Positions 26,103 through 36,118 of a stretch of DNA of 64,000 bases are shown one piece after another. Numbering within the stretch: the stretch's first letter is position 1; each line of letters begins with the position of its first letter. Below the pieces are notes generated by a model, which saw only the letters and a program-made list of their open reading frames with translations, did no database searches and was not told the DNA's origin. Source of the DNA: Planctomycetota bacterium (GTDB lineage Bacteria > Planctomycetota > Planctomycetia > Pirellulales > Pirellulaceae); contig CAUJKA010000275.1 of the NCBI GenBank assembly GCA_963204965.1, forward strand, positions 1 to 64,000. The letters are read 5' to 3'. Position numbers and translations under genes: made by a program.

Positions 26103-26448
26103 GGGGTTGCTATCGTGCGCGAAAAAGTCGCTGAATTCGAAAAGGATGGTTATTCCTGGCTATCCTACCCGAATTTCGGCTGGCTGTTAACAACTTCATC
26201 CAATCAACATCGAATCCTAACGAATCGCCCAAGTGTCTCTCCGAGGCTGAACATAAAATGTCTTTTGGCGTATCGCAAACAATTGCTGCGACTTGGCGTC
26301 ACAGTCAGCCTAATTCCTTGGCTAGGGTGGCTTGCGAGCGCTTAGAGTTCCGGCCACAATCACATCCGATGGAGCGTGTTGTCCAAATTGGCTGCTTAGA
26401 TGCGTTCTATCTAGTACTTTTCCGCCGCTTTGTGAGATGGGGTGTTCG
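26103..26448. promoter_or_regulatory. Divergent gap between the M20 gene and glgC
   Basis: About 346 bases separate two divergent starts, so promoters for both must be here. Apart from open but unconvincing frames running into glgC I see no gene, strong palindrome or recognisable promoter. Confidence 0.3.
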
Positions 26449-27759
26449 ATGCTTGAAGTTGATCCACGAAAAGTCACTGCCTTGATTCTTGGGGGCGGTC
26501 GAGGAACGCGACTTTATCCACTGACACAATTCCGCGCCAAGCCAGCCGTACCGCTGGCAGCTAAGTATCGATTGATCGATATTCCGATCTCGAATTGCAT
26601 CCACAGCAACATCAATAAGATCTTTGTCCTTACGCAGTTTCTTTCCAATTCGTTGCACCGACATATTCGGCAAACCTATCGATTTGACCATTTCTCGGGA
26701 GGCTTTGTCGAACTGCTAGCCGCTCAGCAAACCATGGAAGGTGGCACCGATTGGTACGAAGGTACGGCGGATGCAGTGCGCAAGAACTTGCGACACTTGG
26801 ATCAAAAGGGCGTCGAGTACATTTTGATTCTCTCCGGTGACCAACTTTACCGGATGAACTACTTGGACATGCTTCGTACGCATATCCTCAACAAAGCCGA
26901 TGTGACGATCGCCGCAATTCCCGTCCAGCGCAGCATGGCCAGCGCCTTGGGCGTTATGCGATGTGATGCAACCGGGCGAGTCAATGGATTCTTGGAGAAG
27001 CCAAAGACCGACGCCGAGATCGATATGGTCAAGATGGACCCAACGTGGTTGGAAGCTCAGGGGCTTCAGGCCAATGGTCGCGAGTGCTTGGCCAGCATGG
27101 GTCTGTACATCTTTAATCGAAGCCTGCTTTTGGAAGTGTTGGCGAAGACTAACTATCAAGACTTTGGTAAGGAAGTTTTTCCAGCTGCAATTCGCAGTCG
27201 CAAGGTTCAGGTTCACCTGTTCGATGGCTACTGGGAAGATATCGGAACAATCAAGGCGTTCTACGATGCCAATTTGCAGTTAACCAAGCGCAATGCTCCG
27301 TTTGATTTTCTGGCTCCAGATCATCCGATCTTTTCACGCGCTCGATTCTTGCCGCCAACATTGATCGACGGTGCTACCGTATCCAGCAGCCTGATCGCCG
27401 ATGGTTGTCGCATTGGACGAGGCACAGTGATCGAAAACAGCGTGATCGGACTACGATGCATGATTGGCGATAACGTCACGATCAAGGACAGTATCATCAT
27501 GGGGGCCGACTTCATGGATGGCGAAAACGATCTGGTACAGCATGCATCCTCTGGACGACCGCCGTTGGGAATCGGCGACGGCTCACACATCGTTGGGGCA
27601 ATCTTGGACAAGAACTCGCAAGTTGGCAAGAACGTCTTTATCCAGAACCTTAACAAGACTGAGAACAGCGACGCTCAGGCACCTTGCTTGATTCGCGATG
27701 GCATTCCGATCCTCTGCAAGGAAGCTGTGCTGCACGACGGCTTCCGGCTGGAAGGCTAG
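26449..27759 (+). CDS. glgC: Glucose-1-phosphate adenylyltransferase
   Basis: 436 residues. Makes ADP-glucose from glucose-1-phosphate and ATP, the committed step of glycogen synthesis. The nucleotidyltransferase signature ALILGGGRGTRLYPLT is followed by RAKPAVPLAAKYRLIDIPIS, FVLTQFLSNSLHRHI, ILSGDQLYRMNY and DGYWEDIGTIKAFYDAN; the C-terminus is a left-handed beta helix of hexapeptide repeats (IADGCRIGRGTVIENSVIG). Sequence is of the cyanobacterial/plant type rather than the enterobacterial one. ATG 26449 gives the usual short N-terminus and follows GGGG at 26438-26442 region; an upstream ATG at 26437 and a longer frame from 26332 are less likely. Confidence 0.95.
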   Translation: MLEVDPRKVTALILGGGRGTRLYPLTQFRAKPAVPLAAKYRLIDIPISNCIHSNINKIFVLTQFLSNSLHRHIRQTYRFDHFSGGFVELLAAQQTMEGGTDWYEGTADAVRKNLRHLDQKGVEYILILSGDQLYRMNYLDMLRTHILNKADVTIAAIPVQRSMASALGVMRCDATGRVNGFLEKPKTDAEIDMVKMDPTWLEAQGLQANGRECLASMGLYIFNRSLLLEVLAKTNYQDFGKEVFPAAIRSRKVQVHLFDGYWEDIGTIKAFYDANLQLTKRNAPFDFLAPDHPIFSRARFLPPTLIDGATVSSSLIADGCRIGRGTVIENSVIGLRCMIGDNVTIKDSIIMGADFMDGENDLVQHASSGRPPLGIGDGSHIVGAILDKNSQVGKNVFIQNLNKTENSDAQAPCLIRDGIPILCKEAVLHDGFRLEG

Positions 27760-27819
27760 GCTGTCGTAGTCTTTCTTCGGTAGAAACCCACCAAGCATCG
27801 CCGGATATCCGTAGCTGGA

Positions 27820-27889
27820 CCGGCCACGGTTCAGGGATTTTTGACGCGGTGGGCCGGTTTTCCGTTTCTGTCCCGGCCACGGTTCAGGG
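27820..27889. repeat. 17-base direct repeat in the glgC downstream gap
   Basis: CCGGCCACGGTTCAGGG occurs at 27820-27836 and again at 27873-27889. The gap 27760-28203 (444 bases) otherwise shows no gene; its right part is A/T-rich and should carry the promoter of the following surface-protein gene. Confidence 0.7.
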
Positions 27890-28203
27890 GCTTTGGTTTT
27901 GTCGAAACCTCCCCATCTCGCTTAATCTTCCCCAATTCTAAGGCAATTCTTGCGAGCAAGACTGAACGCTGCCTGGCTCAGCTACGAAACAGACTGAGCT
28001 GAATCTTGCCGGGATCAGCTACGAATTGACGGCTTTCCACAAATCTGGGATATCCGTTTGGCTTTAGTGTCAGAATAACCCGCCAGCGGTGTAAGACTAA
28101 TTGTTGTAAAGGTTTTACAGGCTGTTTAGAATACCCCTCCAACCCTTAATCTATCCACCCCCGCCGGTACAGATTTAGTATCAACTTACGAGCGAGATTC
28201 TCA

Positions 28204-31200
28204 ATGCGTCGCCGACTTAACTCTCCCGAAAGACTTGAAAAGCGAAATCTTCTAGCTGCTTACATCAATGAGATCTTAGTGGAACGACTCTTCGGTGATA
28301 ACAGCAAGGAACAGTACATTGAACTTCGAAGCGATCCCGGGGCCGTTTTGCCCGCGGGTAGCTATCTCGTTGCCGTCGATAGTGCGGATACTTTTGGGAA
28401 CGCTGAAGGCAAGATCAACAACATCTTCGACCTTTCCAATCTAGGCTTCGGCAGCAATGGAATGTTAGTTTTGCTTCAGCAAGGTAGTCCGTTGAGTGTT
28501 CATCCATCAGCCAACCTCTTGCAAAGTACTTTGCCTGGCTTTGGCGGCTTGCCCGGGGGAATCTACTCGGATACCAGCAGCACATCAAACCAATTGACGA
28601 TGTGGCAGTCAACCTTCTTTTTGATACAGACTTCTACAAAGCCAGAACTGGGCGATGACATCGATATCAACAGCGATGGATTGATCGACGCGGGCGGCAT
28701 CGCTGCTAATTGGAATATCATGGATTCAGTGACCATGATGAACAGTTTGGGTAACGGTCACGCTTACGGCAAGATCGCCTTTGTATCGACGAACACGGTT
28801 CACTTTCCAACTGTAACCACCGCTCCAGGCACTGTCGTTGTCCGCCCAGACGGCTACGGTTACGCAGGACGAATCGGCAATTCAACTGGCTGGGAGGCTA
28901 GTGATTGGGTCGGAAGTGAAGTGGAAGATGCTTCGGGCGATGAATATGGGTTCCGATTTGTCAGTGGTGTCTTTGGATTTCCGATGCCGATCCACATGAA
29001 TGGTAGAGCGTTGGATCACGTCGGAAGTGAGAACTTCACGGCCGCTGCTCGTATTCAGATTTTTAAAGACGACAATGACAATGGAGTTTGGGACAGTAGT
29101 GAACAGCCAGCAGCGGGTATTAAGTTAAGTGCTGAACAGGATGGCAATTCAACGCGAGACCTAATTGAGACCATTATAGAGCCCGATGATTTCGCGCAGA
29201 ATCGCGAGCTGGACAATTTGACGCTAGGTGTGACTTTATCCACGGCCAGATCCGACAATACGATTGTCGGCTTTCCGGTTCAATCAGTGCTGGATTCCAA
29301 TCGTTCGACCGGCGCTGCCGTGTTTGCATCTAGTGGCATCCCCTGGTTTAGTTCTGGAGGACGTTTGCGAGCCGACTTTTACAATCCAGCACAGAGTGTT
29401 TCGGTAGACTTTATTGGCACAAGTACTCTTTCGGATGTCTACGGCCGACTGGAAGCTTATGACTCGACCGGTAGATCGATTCAGATGGCCCGGACCAACG
29501 CTCTTGGTCTAGGCCACGTTCAACGACTGACTGTTGCCTTCACGACAGATCGTATCGCATATGTGGTGGCTTACGCTGACGACAATTTTCTGAACTCGTC
29601 GCCATTCGGTCGATTGGATCGGTTCGCTTTTTCCGTACCTGAGCCTGCGGACACGACCGATACCAATGGACTTGCCACGTTCAATTACCTTAGCCCTGGC
29701 TCGTACTTTCTCCGCAACGATGCTGCTTCAGCAGGAGATCTTCTGCTGAATCTTCCAACCTTTGGAGTCACCAATAGCGAGAACGTCTCGACTAAAGTTC
29801 CGGGCGCTGTGAACGTAGGTCCAGTCTTTGAAACCGCAAACCTAACCATTGCTGAAAATTCATCCGCGGGTACTTCGTCTGGAGCGGTCCGAGCCACGGA
29901 TCGCGTGGGTCAAACTGTGTCCTACAGCATGGTAGGGACGTCAGCCGAGTTCTCTATCAACGCTTCCACGGGAATTATTCAGCTCAAGCCAGGTGTGAAT
30001 CTGAATTTCGAGAATAAGAGCAGCTACACGCTTCGCATTCGCGCCACGGATAACGCGCCCAAGCCGCTGTCGACCGAAACGGACTTCGTAGTTAACGTTG
30101 CCGATGTCAATGAAGCACCAACGCTGGTGGATAAGCAGTTTACCATTGTTGAAAATTCCAGCGCCAATACCGTGATCGGAACGATTACCGGAGCCGATAT
30201 CGATGCTGGAGACAACGGTAAGCTTAGTTACCGTATCGTCTCGCAGCCATTGGATGTCCCTTTAGCCATAGATGAACAAACAGGACAGTTGAGCGTTGCG
30301 AATTCTGCGTTTTTTGACTTCGACGCACGCACCAAAGTCATCGCTACCGTTGAGACCTTTGACGGTGGAAATCCATCGCTGACCAAGCGAGCCATCGTAA
30401 CAGTCAACTTGACCAATGTGAATGAATCTCACTCAATTGCTACTGACGAACTAACGATCGGCGAACTTGCCCTCTCTGGTACATCGCTTGGCAAGATCCT
30501 GGTGGCAGATCCTGATGCTGATCAAACCTATACGTACAAATGGGCGGACGGCTTCACAAGCCAAGAGTTCGTCATGAATGACAATACCGGTGAGATCTCG
30601 TTGCGAGAGGGTGCTTTACTCAGCTTCTTAAATAAACCGCTCTATACCCTTCCAGTCACCGTTGTTGATCGTACTCCTTTGCCTTTTTCGGCAACAAAGG
30701 ACGTGACCATTCGAGTTTTGGATGAGAACAACGCGCCTACTCTCAACAATGCAACGCTCGAGATCTTTGAAAACTCGGCGGGAGACACCGAAGTTGGAAC
30801 GATAACCGCTTCGGATGTCGATGTCGGACAAACTTTCACATACAGTTTGCTTGGCGGAGGGAACCTGTTCTCGATCGATTCAAGTTCAGGTGTGATTCGA
30901 AGCAATTCAGGCACGACCTTCAACTTCGAAACCCAGCCGACTCAGCAGGTCATTGTTCAGGCTACCGACTCGGGCACTCCTGCAAAGTCGAGTGTGCGTA
31001 CGTTTACAGTGAGCGTAAAGAATGTGAATGAGCCGCCCGTCGTTTTCGACGCGAGCTTCAGTTTGGCAGAAGCTGCTGTGAGCGGGGCCTCTGTTGGTAA
31101 GGTTACTTTTGGCGATCCCGATTCAGGTGAATCGGCTACGATAAAATTAATTGAAGGCCCCAACTCAAGTCTATTTACGATTGAACCAACCACTGGAATT

Positions 31201-31995
31201 CTGCGAGTCGCTCCAGGGGCAACGTTCGATTTTGAAACGGTGAAGAGCTATACCCTTTCGGTTCAAGCGACTGATGGTGTCAATTCGTCAGTCAACGGTT
31301 CGGTTGCCATTACCATTACCAATAGCAACGATGCTCCCGTTTCCGGTGGCGACTTGGGAACGACCGAGGTGCTTGCAGGGTACTCGCTAAGCTACGTGGT
31401 TCCCCTGAGCGCCGCGAGTGATCCTGATGCTGGGCAGTCCATCACCTATGCGATCACTGCGTCGGGAGGCGGTAGTTTGCCGTCGTGGCTAACGTACAAC
31501 ACGACGACTCGAACACTCAGCGGCACTCCATGGAATCCTCAAGCGGGAATAATTAGTTTGAGTGTCGTTGCCACGGATAGTGGGTCTCCGCGGCTTTCGA
31601 CCAACATTCCGCTTCAGGTCAAAGTCAATTTCAACCAGAATCCATGGAAGAATAGATCGAACGCATTAGACGTTTCAGGAAACGGAACCGTCACCCCAAG
31701 CGATGCATTGCAGATTATCGATCGCCTGAATTCAACTGGTGGCTTTGCTATTCCCGTGAACAGCACCAGTCGTCCTTCGTTCTTGGATGTCAATGGAGAC
31801 AATCGAGTCTCGGGAAGCGACGCATTGGCGATCATCAACCACTTAAACGCTCGCAGCAGTGGCGAGGGCGAGGCAAGTAATGAACTGCCAACCAACACAT
31901 CGTTGAGTACTCAAGACGCACTTCAAGCGATGGCTGTCGATTCAGCGCTGATGGATCTTATCGAGCTCCAGCAGAAGCGAATTCGTCGAGCGTAG
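28204..31995 (+). CDS. Secreted cadherin-repeat surface protein with dockerin
   Basis: 1,263 residues. The N-terminus MRRRLNSPERLEKRNLLAA carries the LExRxLLA motif that planctomycetes place at the start of large exported proteins. Next comes a lamin-tail-like region (INEILVERLFGDNSKEQYIE), an SdrD-B-like module (IFKDDNDNGVWDSSEQPAAG), then four to five cadherin-like repeats (~530-1035, e.g. SLAEAAVSGASVGKV, FDFETVKSYTLSVQATD), a putative Ig domain (LPSWLTYNTTTRTLSGTPW) and a type I dockerin near 1165-1235 with two calcium loops (DVSGNGTVTPSDALQIID, DVNGDNRVSGSDALAIIN). Cadherin repeats bind calcium and mediate adhesion; dockerins bind cohesins, though many planctomycete dockerins have no known cohesin. 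Likely an envelope or cell-cell adhesion protein. Single gene. Confidence 0.88.
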   Translation: MRRRLNSPERLEKRNLLAAYINEILVERLFGDNSKEQYIELRSDPGAVLPAGSYLVAVDSADTFGNAEGKINNIFDLSNLGFGSNGMLVLLQQGSPLSVHPSANLLQSTLPGFGGLPGGIYSDTSSTSNQLTMWQSTFFLIQTSTKPELGDDIDINSDGLIDAGGIAANWNIMDSVTMMNSLGNGHAYGKIAFVSTNTVHFPTVTTAPGTVVVRPDGYGYAGRIGNSTGWEASDWVGSEVEDASGDEYGFRFVSGVFGFPMPIHMNGRALDHVGSENFTAAARIQIFKDDNDNGVWDSSEQPAAGIKLSAEQDGNSTRDLIETIIEPDDFAQNRELDNLTLGVTLSTARSDNTIVGFPVQSVLDSNRSTGAAVFASSGIPWFSSGGRLRADFYNPAQSVSVDFIGTSTLSDVYGRLEAYDSTGRSIQMARTNALGLGHVQRLTVAFTTDRIAYVVAYADDNFLNSSPFGRLDRFAFSVPEPADTTDTNGLATFNYLSPGSYFLRNDAASAGDLLLNLPTFGVTNSENVSTKVPGAVNVGPVFETANLTIAENSSAGTSSGAVRATDRVGQTVSYSMVGTSAEFSINASTGIIQLKPGVNLNFENKSSYTLRIRATDNAPKPLSTETDFVVNVADVNEAPTLVDKQFTIVENSSANTVIGTITGADIDAGDNGKLSYRIVSQPLDVPLAIDEQTGQLSVANSAFFDFDARTKVIATVETFDGGNPSLTKRAIVTVNLTNVNESHSIATDELTIGELALSGTSLGKILVADPDADQTYTYKWADGFTSQEFVMNDNTGEISLREGALLSFLNKPLYTLPVTVVDRTPLPFSATKDVTIRVLDENNAPTLNNATLEIFENSAGDTEVGTITASDVDVGQTFTYSLLGGGNLFSIDSSSGVIRSNSGTTFNFETQPTQQVIVQATDSGTPAKSSVRTFTVSVKNVNEPPVVFDASFSLAEAAVSGASVGKVTFGDPDSGESATIKLIEGPNSSLFTIEPTTGILRVAPGATFDFETVKSYTLSVQATDGVNSSVNGSVAITITNSNDAPVSGGDLGTTEVLAGYSLSYVVPLSAASDPDAGQSITYAITASGGGSLPSWLTYNTTTRTLSGTPWNPQAGIISLSVVATDSGSPRLSTNIPLQVKVNFNQNPWKNRSNALDVSGNGTVTPSDALQIIDRLNSTGGFAIPVNSTSRPSFLDVNGDNRVSGSDALAIINHLNARSSGEGEASNELPTNTSLSTQDALQAMAVDSALMDLIELQQKRIRRA

Positions 31996-32137
31996 TGCAA
32001 TCGCTCTGAGTCACAAGGCACTCGATGCTTTTTAGTCTCTGCGATCGCGGATTAATGTGTCGCCAACGCCAAGTCGGTTACGCCCGAGGACACATTGATC
32101 CGCATCGCTTTAGATATCTGGAAGGGCGATCGATGAA

Positions 32138-33160
32138 TCACTCGTTGCCGCTACGCTTAACGAACTCGTCCGCGAAGACTTTGTCGGCTTGAACATTCGC
32201 AGGTTCAGCCAGCTTCATCTCTACGAACTGTTCCGAAAGAGTCTTCCAGCGTTCGAGAGTCATCGAGCCCAGCTTGCTCTCGGGCATTCCTTGCGGTAGG
32301 CAAAGAGGCTTGATGGCCTGAGCTCCAAATTCTAGAGCCTCGGCGGTCATGCCTTGAGGATTCAATTTCAAAATCAACTCGTTGGTAGCCTTGGGATCTT
32401 CCAAGTACTTTTGCCAGCCTTCGCGACAGGCAATTACCATGCGACCAACCAAGTCTTGGTTCTTATCGACGTAGCCTCGTGTGGCGATCAGACATGATAC
32501 GTAGGGATTGAATCCGATCTCCGAGACCATCAGCGATCGCGTCTCCGCGCCTTCTTGTTTGGCCACCAGCGGCTCGCTAAACGAGTAGCCTTGAGTGATC
32601 ACTTTCTTATCTGCGATGAAGTTCGCCAGCTTGCCGTCGTAGGGAACGATTCGAACATCCTTAAGCAAGCCTTTGTGCTCCATGTAGGTTCGAAACGGTT
32701 GTCCAGCTCCCGCCAGCAAGGTGTATCCGGACAACTGATTCAAATTGGTGATGGGCGAATCGGCGTGCACCATGATGCAGCGCGGCGAATCTTGGATAGG
32801 TGCTAGCAGAGCGATGATGTCCGCCTTCTGCTCGCGGAACAGCATCACATCGTCGCCGTTACCAATCGCAAAGTTGACACGGCCTGTTAATAGCTCTTGA
32901 GCTACCGGAGCTGCTGGGCCACCTGCGCGGATTTCAACATCCAAGCCATACTTCTCGAAAATGCCGTGAACTTTGGCTGCGTAGAAGCCACCATGCTCAG
33001 CCTCTGGGAACCAATTCAACATCAGCGAGACGCTTTGCATCTCTTTGCCGTCAGCGTTCTTCTTGGCTACGGGCTTGGCCGAATCGCAACCAATTTGCGA
33101 AAGTGAGAGTGCGGTAGCTAGAGCCAGAAAACAGATCAGGGTGCTATTGAGATATTTCAT
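32138..33160 (-). CDS. NMT1/THI5-like substrate-binding lipoprotein
   Basis: 340 residues. The lipobox LSQIGC at about residues 20-25 predicts a lipid-anchored protein. The mature part has the NMT1/THI5 solute-binding fold (MLNWFPEAEHGGFYAAKVHG, then GIFEKYGLDVEIRAGG, NFAIGNGDDVMLFREQ), as in uptake proteins for pyrimidine (thiamin precursor) or sulfonate. No permease or ATPase gene is adjacent, so the transport partner must be elsewhere. No riboswitch-like structure was found upstream. The downstream gap 31996-32137 is short. Confidence 0.85.
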   Translation of the reverse strand: MKYLNSTLICFLALATALSLSQIGCDSAKPVAKKNADGKEMQSVSLMLNWFPEAEHGGFYAAKVHGIFEKYGLDVEIRAGGPAAPVAQELLTGRVNFAIGNGDDVMLFREQKADIIALLAPIQDSPRCIMVHADSPITNLNQLSGYTLLAGAGQPFRTYMEHKGLLKDVRIVPYDGKLANFIADKKVITQGYSFSEPLVAKQEGAETRSLMVSEIGFNPYVSCLIATRGYVDKNQDLVGRMVIACREGWQKYLEDPKATNELILKLNPQGMTAEALEFGAQAIKPLCLPQGMPESKLGSMTLERWKTLSEQFVEMKLAEPANVQADKVFADEFVKRSGNE

Positions 33161-33250
33161 AGTGGGAATGTACTGAATGAGGAGTCGTCCGAGGTGCGTA
33201 GGTAATCAGCAAAAACTTAAATCAAGACTTAAGCCCGCCTAAAGAAGTAC

Positions 33251-34108
33251 TTATCCAATACTAGCGCGAAAGCAAGCGATGGCATCAACGGTCGCGGCAA
33301 CTTCATGGACTCGAATCACTTGAATGCCCTTGGACGCCATGGCAAGGCTGATGCCCAGTGTACCAGCATCGCGATTGCGCTGTTTATCGCCGATTAACTT
33401 TCCAACAAAACCCTTTCGCGAATGACCGATCAAAATGGGACGGCCAAGGTCCAAAAATCGTTCCGCGGATTGGAGCAGCGAAATGTTGTGCTCGTGCGTC
33501 TTGCCAAATCCAATTCCAGGATCAAGACAGATTCTTGTTGGTGAGATCCCAGCAACTAAAAGAGCTTGGTCGCGTTGCTGCAAGTATTGAAAGATATCTT
33601 CAACGACATCGCCGTAGCTAGGGTTGTCTTGCATCGTTTGTGGCGTGCCTTGCATATGCATGGCGCAAACTCCCACTTCCGATTCCTGCACGAGTTCGGG
33701 CATGGCGGGATCTCCGGTCAACCCGGTAACATCGTTGACGATCTCGACACCCAGTTCGATGGCTGCGCGGGCGACAGTGGATTTAGACGTATCGATCGAG
33801 ATCGCAATGCTCACTCGTTCCATCAGTCGCTCGATCACAGGCACAATTCTCTGAAGCTCGTCGTCTGTATCCACAGGCATGCTGTAAGGTCGAGTGCTTT
33901 CGCCGCCGATATCCAGGATGTCGGCTCCGGCGTCTTCCAATCGCAAAGCATGATCGATGGCTAGAGTCGGAGAAAAGAAACGCCCGCCATCTGAAAAACT
34001 ATCTGGCGTTACGTTGACTATTCCCATCACCGCCGGGCCTCGATCGAAGGCGAGGCGGCGAGTGCGTAGTTGCCAGACTTTTGCAGCTTGAATGTCTGTG
34101 CAGTTCAT
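33251..34108 (-). CDS. folP: Dihydropteroate synthase
   Basis: 285 residues. Joins p-aminobenzoate to hydroxymethyl-dihydropterin diphosphate in folate synthesis; target of sulfonamides. Both signatures are present: MGIVNVTPDSFSDGGRF and ADILDIGGESTRPYS, plus the later blocks DTSKSTVARAAIELG, INDVTG-like VNDVTGL, CLDPGIGFGKTHEHN and ILIGHSRKGFVGKL, and the C-terminal IRVHEVAATVDAI. Length is normal. ATG at 34108. Confidence 0.95.
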   Translation of the reverse strand: MNCTDIQAAKVWQLRTRRLAFDRGPAVMGIVNVTPDSFSDGGRFFSPTLAIDHALRLEDAGADILDIGGESTRPYSMPVDTDDELQRIVPVIERLMERVSIAISIDTSKSTVARAAIELGVEIVNDVTGLTGDPAMPELVQESEVGVCAMHMQGTPQTMQDNPSYGDVVEDIFQYLQQRDQALLVAGISPTRICLDPGIGFGKTHEHNISLLQSAERFLDLGRPILIGHSRKGFVGKLIGDKQRNRDAGTLGISLAMASKGIQVIRVHEVAATVDAIACFRASIG

Positions 34109-34249
34109 GAAGACTTATATCACTAAGCTGAGGGTTTTCGCAGCCAGAGCTTCTCTGGTGAAGAGTTTTGCGAACTCAACACATTGTACACTCTGGGCAA
34201 GTGTTCTTGGCTTGGCAGTTTGCCCCGCAGAGACTGACGACGCTTTCGA

Positions 34250-34945
34250 CTATGCTTCTGGTTCGCTGGTAGCAGTTGGGCCGTTCTTCTTTTCAGCAGC
34301 AGCCTCGCGCTTCGCCAAATACCACTCAATGGCAATCGGCACTAGTGACACCACAATGATTCCGATGATGACCCAATGGAAATAGGTCTTAACGAACGGC
34401 ATGTTTCCAAACAGATAGCCAGCCCACAAGAAGCTGAACACCCAACAGACTGCGCCGGTGATGTTGTAAGCCCAGAACTTGCCATAGTTCATCTTTCCAA
34501 TTCCTGCGACGAACGGTGCGAAGGTTCTGACGATCGGTACAAACCTCGCTAAGAAAATCGCTTTACCGCCATACTTCTCGTAGAACTTCTGCGCTTTCAG
34601 AAGGTGCTTTTTGTTCAAAAGCCACGAGGTCTCGCTTTTGAAGACCTTGGGGCCAATCGCTCGACCGGCGGCATAATTGACTGCGTCGCCGAAAATGGCA
34701 GCAGCCAATAAGATTACAAGCATCAACGGAAAGCTCAGGCCGCTTTCAGGAATTGCGATCAAGGCACCCACAGCAAAAAGCAACGAGTCACCGGGCAAGA
34801 ACGGAGTTACGATCAAACCTGTTTCGGCGAAGATTATTAGGGCTAGTAGACCATACAACCAACCGCCCATAGTCGCAGACAATTCCGCCAAATGACGATC
34901 CATGTGGCGAATCAGATCGATAACGTAAAGAACAGTCTCTTTCAT
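34250..34945 (-). CDS. DedA-family membrane protein
   Basis: 231 residues, four to five membrane segments. The family hallmarks are FLARFVPIVRTFAPFVAGIG and the following YGKFWAYNITGAVCWVFSF. DedA/SNARE-associated proteins help keep membrane potential and act in lipid carrier recycling (undecaprenyl phosphate flipping in some members). Interestingly the next gene, on the other strand, is uppP, which recycles the same carrier. Lysine/Glu-rich cytoplasmic tail (AKREAAAEKKNG). ATG at 34945. Confidence 0.9.
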   Translation of the reverse strand: MKETVLYVIDLIRHMDRHLAELSATMGGWLYGLLALIIFAETGLIVTPFLPGDSLLFAVGALIAIPESGLSFPLMLVILLAAAIFGDAVNYAAGRAIGPKVFKSETSWLLNKKHLLKAQKFYEKYGGKAIFLARFVPIVRTFAPFVAGIGKMNYGKFWAYNITGAVCWVFSFLWAGYLFGNMPFVKTYFHWVIIGIIVVSLVPIAIEWYLAKREAAAEKKNGPTATSEPEA

Positions 34946-35287
34946 TCAGAGCGACTCAGCTTAATCTGGAAAAGTTCAAAGCAAGCCCGATGGGCTCCTA
35001 ACGGACTAGGCTCAGCTTAGTCAGCCCCAACCCTGTGGCAGTCGTTTTTCCCAAGAAATCGCCCTGCCCACAACTTCAAAACGGGGCTCCGCGGCTAATT
35101 CATCGACAAAATCGGTAAACCAAGCAAATTCAGCAGGTGCTTTTCCCGTCAACTTGGTCGGTGAGCCGCGCGAGAGTCCTGCGAAGCTAAGGATGGCTTA
35201 GATATTTCAGACGGCCTATGCTCTTTGGATACTCTGACGATACTAGAGCCGAATCAATCTGGCCGCGGAACTAAGGAATTCAATTCA
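34946..35287. promoter_or_regulatory. Divergent gap between the DedA gene and uppP
   Basis: About 342 bases between divergent starts, expected to hold both promoters. I see a weak palindrome around 35007-35025 (GACTAGGCTCAGCTTAGTC) but no gene and no clear promoter boxes. Confidence 0.3.
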
Positions 35288-36118
35288 GTGTCCGATTCCA
35301 TCAAAGCTATTATCATCGGCATCGTCGAAGGGCTGACCGAGTTTCTGCCAGTCAGCTCGACGGCTCATATTCGCATTTCGCAAGAGCTGCTGAACATTCC
35401 GATGGACGACAGTTATTGGAAGATGTTCGCCATTGTGATTCAGCTTGGGGCAATCCTGTCGGTGTTAGTCTATTTTCGCAGCCGGATAGTCACGTTCCTC
35501 AAGAGCTTCCCCAAGGGCAAAAATGGTGAGCGAAGTTGGATGTCGCATCCCCTTTCGCTCGTGATCCTGAGCTTTGTCATTACCGCTGTGCCTTGTTTCC
35601 TAATGGACGAGTTAATTGGCGAGCACCTTGAGAATCTAACGATGATGGGAATTGCCTTGATCGTCGGCGGCTTGGTGATGTGGATTGTCGATCGAGTCTA
35701 CAGCGGTCGCGCAACGACACAGGAGATGGATGCGATGACCTTTCGACAAGCTATCGTCATTGGCTTTACTCAAATCTTGGCCGCAACGTTTCCAGGAGTG
35801 AGTCGCAGTATGGCGACCATTGCTGGAGGACAGTTGATGGGATTGTCGCGGCCTGCAGCGCTTGAATTCAGTTTCTTTCTTTCGATTCCCGTGATGGTTA
35901 GCGCGACAGGATTCAAGATGCTGAAGTTCATGATGAGCGGCGAGAACTCCGTAACAGCGACGCAGTGGCAACTCTTGGCCATCGGCTTTACGGTAAGCTT
36001 TTTTGTTGCTTGGGCTGTAATCGCTTGGTTTATGGCTTGGGTCAACAAGCACGGTTTCGCGCCTTTCGCCATCTATCGACTGATCGCTGGCGCAGCTGTT
36101 CTTTATTTTCTGGCCTAA
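35288..36118 (+). CDS. uppP: Undecaprenyl-diphosphatase
   Basis: 276 residues. Removes a phosphate from undecaprenyl diphosphate so the lipid can carry the next cell-wall unit; confers bacitracin tolerance. Family motifs EGLTEFLPVSSTAHI near the start and PGVSRSMATIAGG in the second half hold the catalytic Glu and Ser/Arg residues. Seven to eight membrane segments. GTG at 35288 is chosen: it follows AAGGAA at 9 bases and starts just before the first motif; the frame is open to a TTG at 35225, which would add a polar tail. Planctomycetes have peptidoglycan, so a standard wall role fits. Confidence 0.93.
   Translation: MSDSIKAIIIGIVEGLTEFLPVSSTAHIRISQELLNIPMDDSYWKMFAIVIQLGAILSVLVYFRSRIVTFLKSFPKGKNGERSWMSHPLSLVILSFVITAVPCFLMDELIGEHLENLTMMGIALIVGGLVMWIVDRVYSGRATTQEMDAMTFRQAIVIGFTQILAATFPGVSRSMATIAGGQLMGLSRPAALEFSFFLSIPVMVSATGFKMLKFMMSGENSVTATQWQLLAIGFTVSFFVAWAVIAWFMAWVNKHGFAPFAIYRLIAGAAVLYFLA

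Noticed and set aside
33161..33250. TPP riboswitch before the THI5-like gene
   Set aside because: The upstream gap is short and shows none of the conserved TPP core words.
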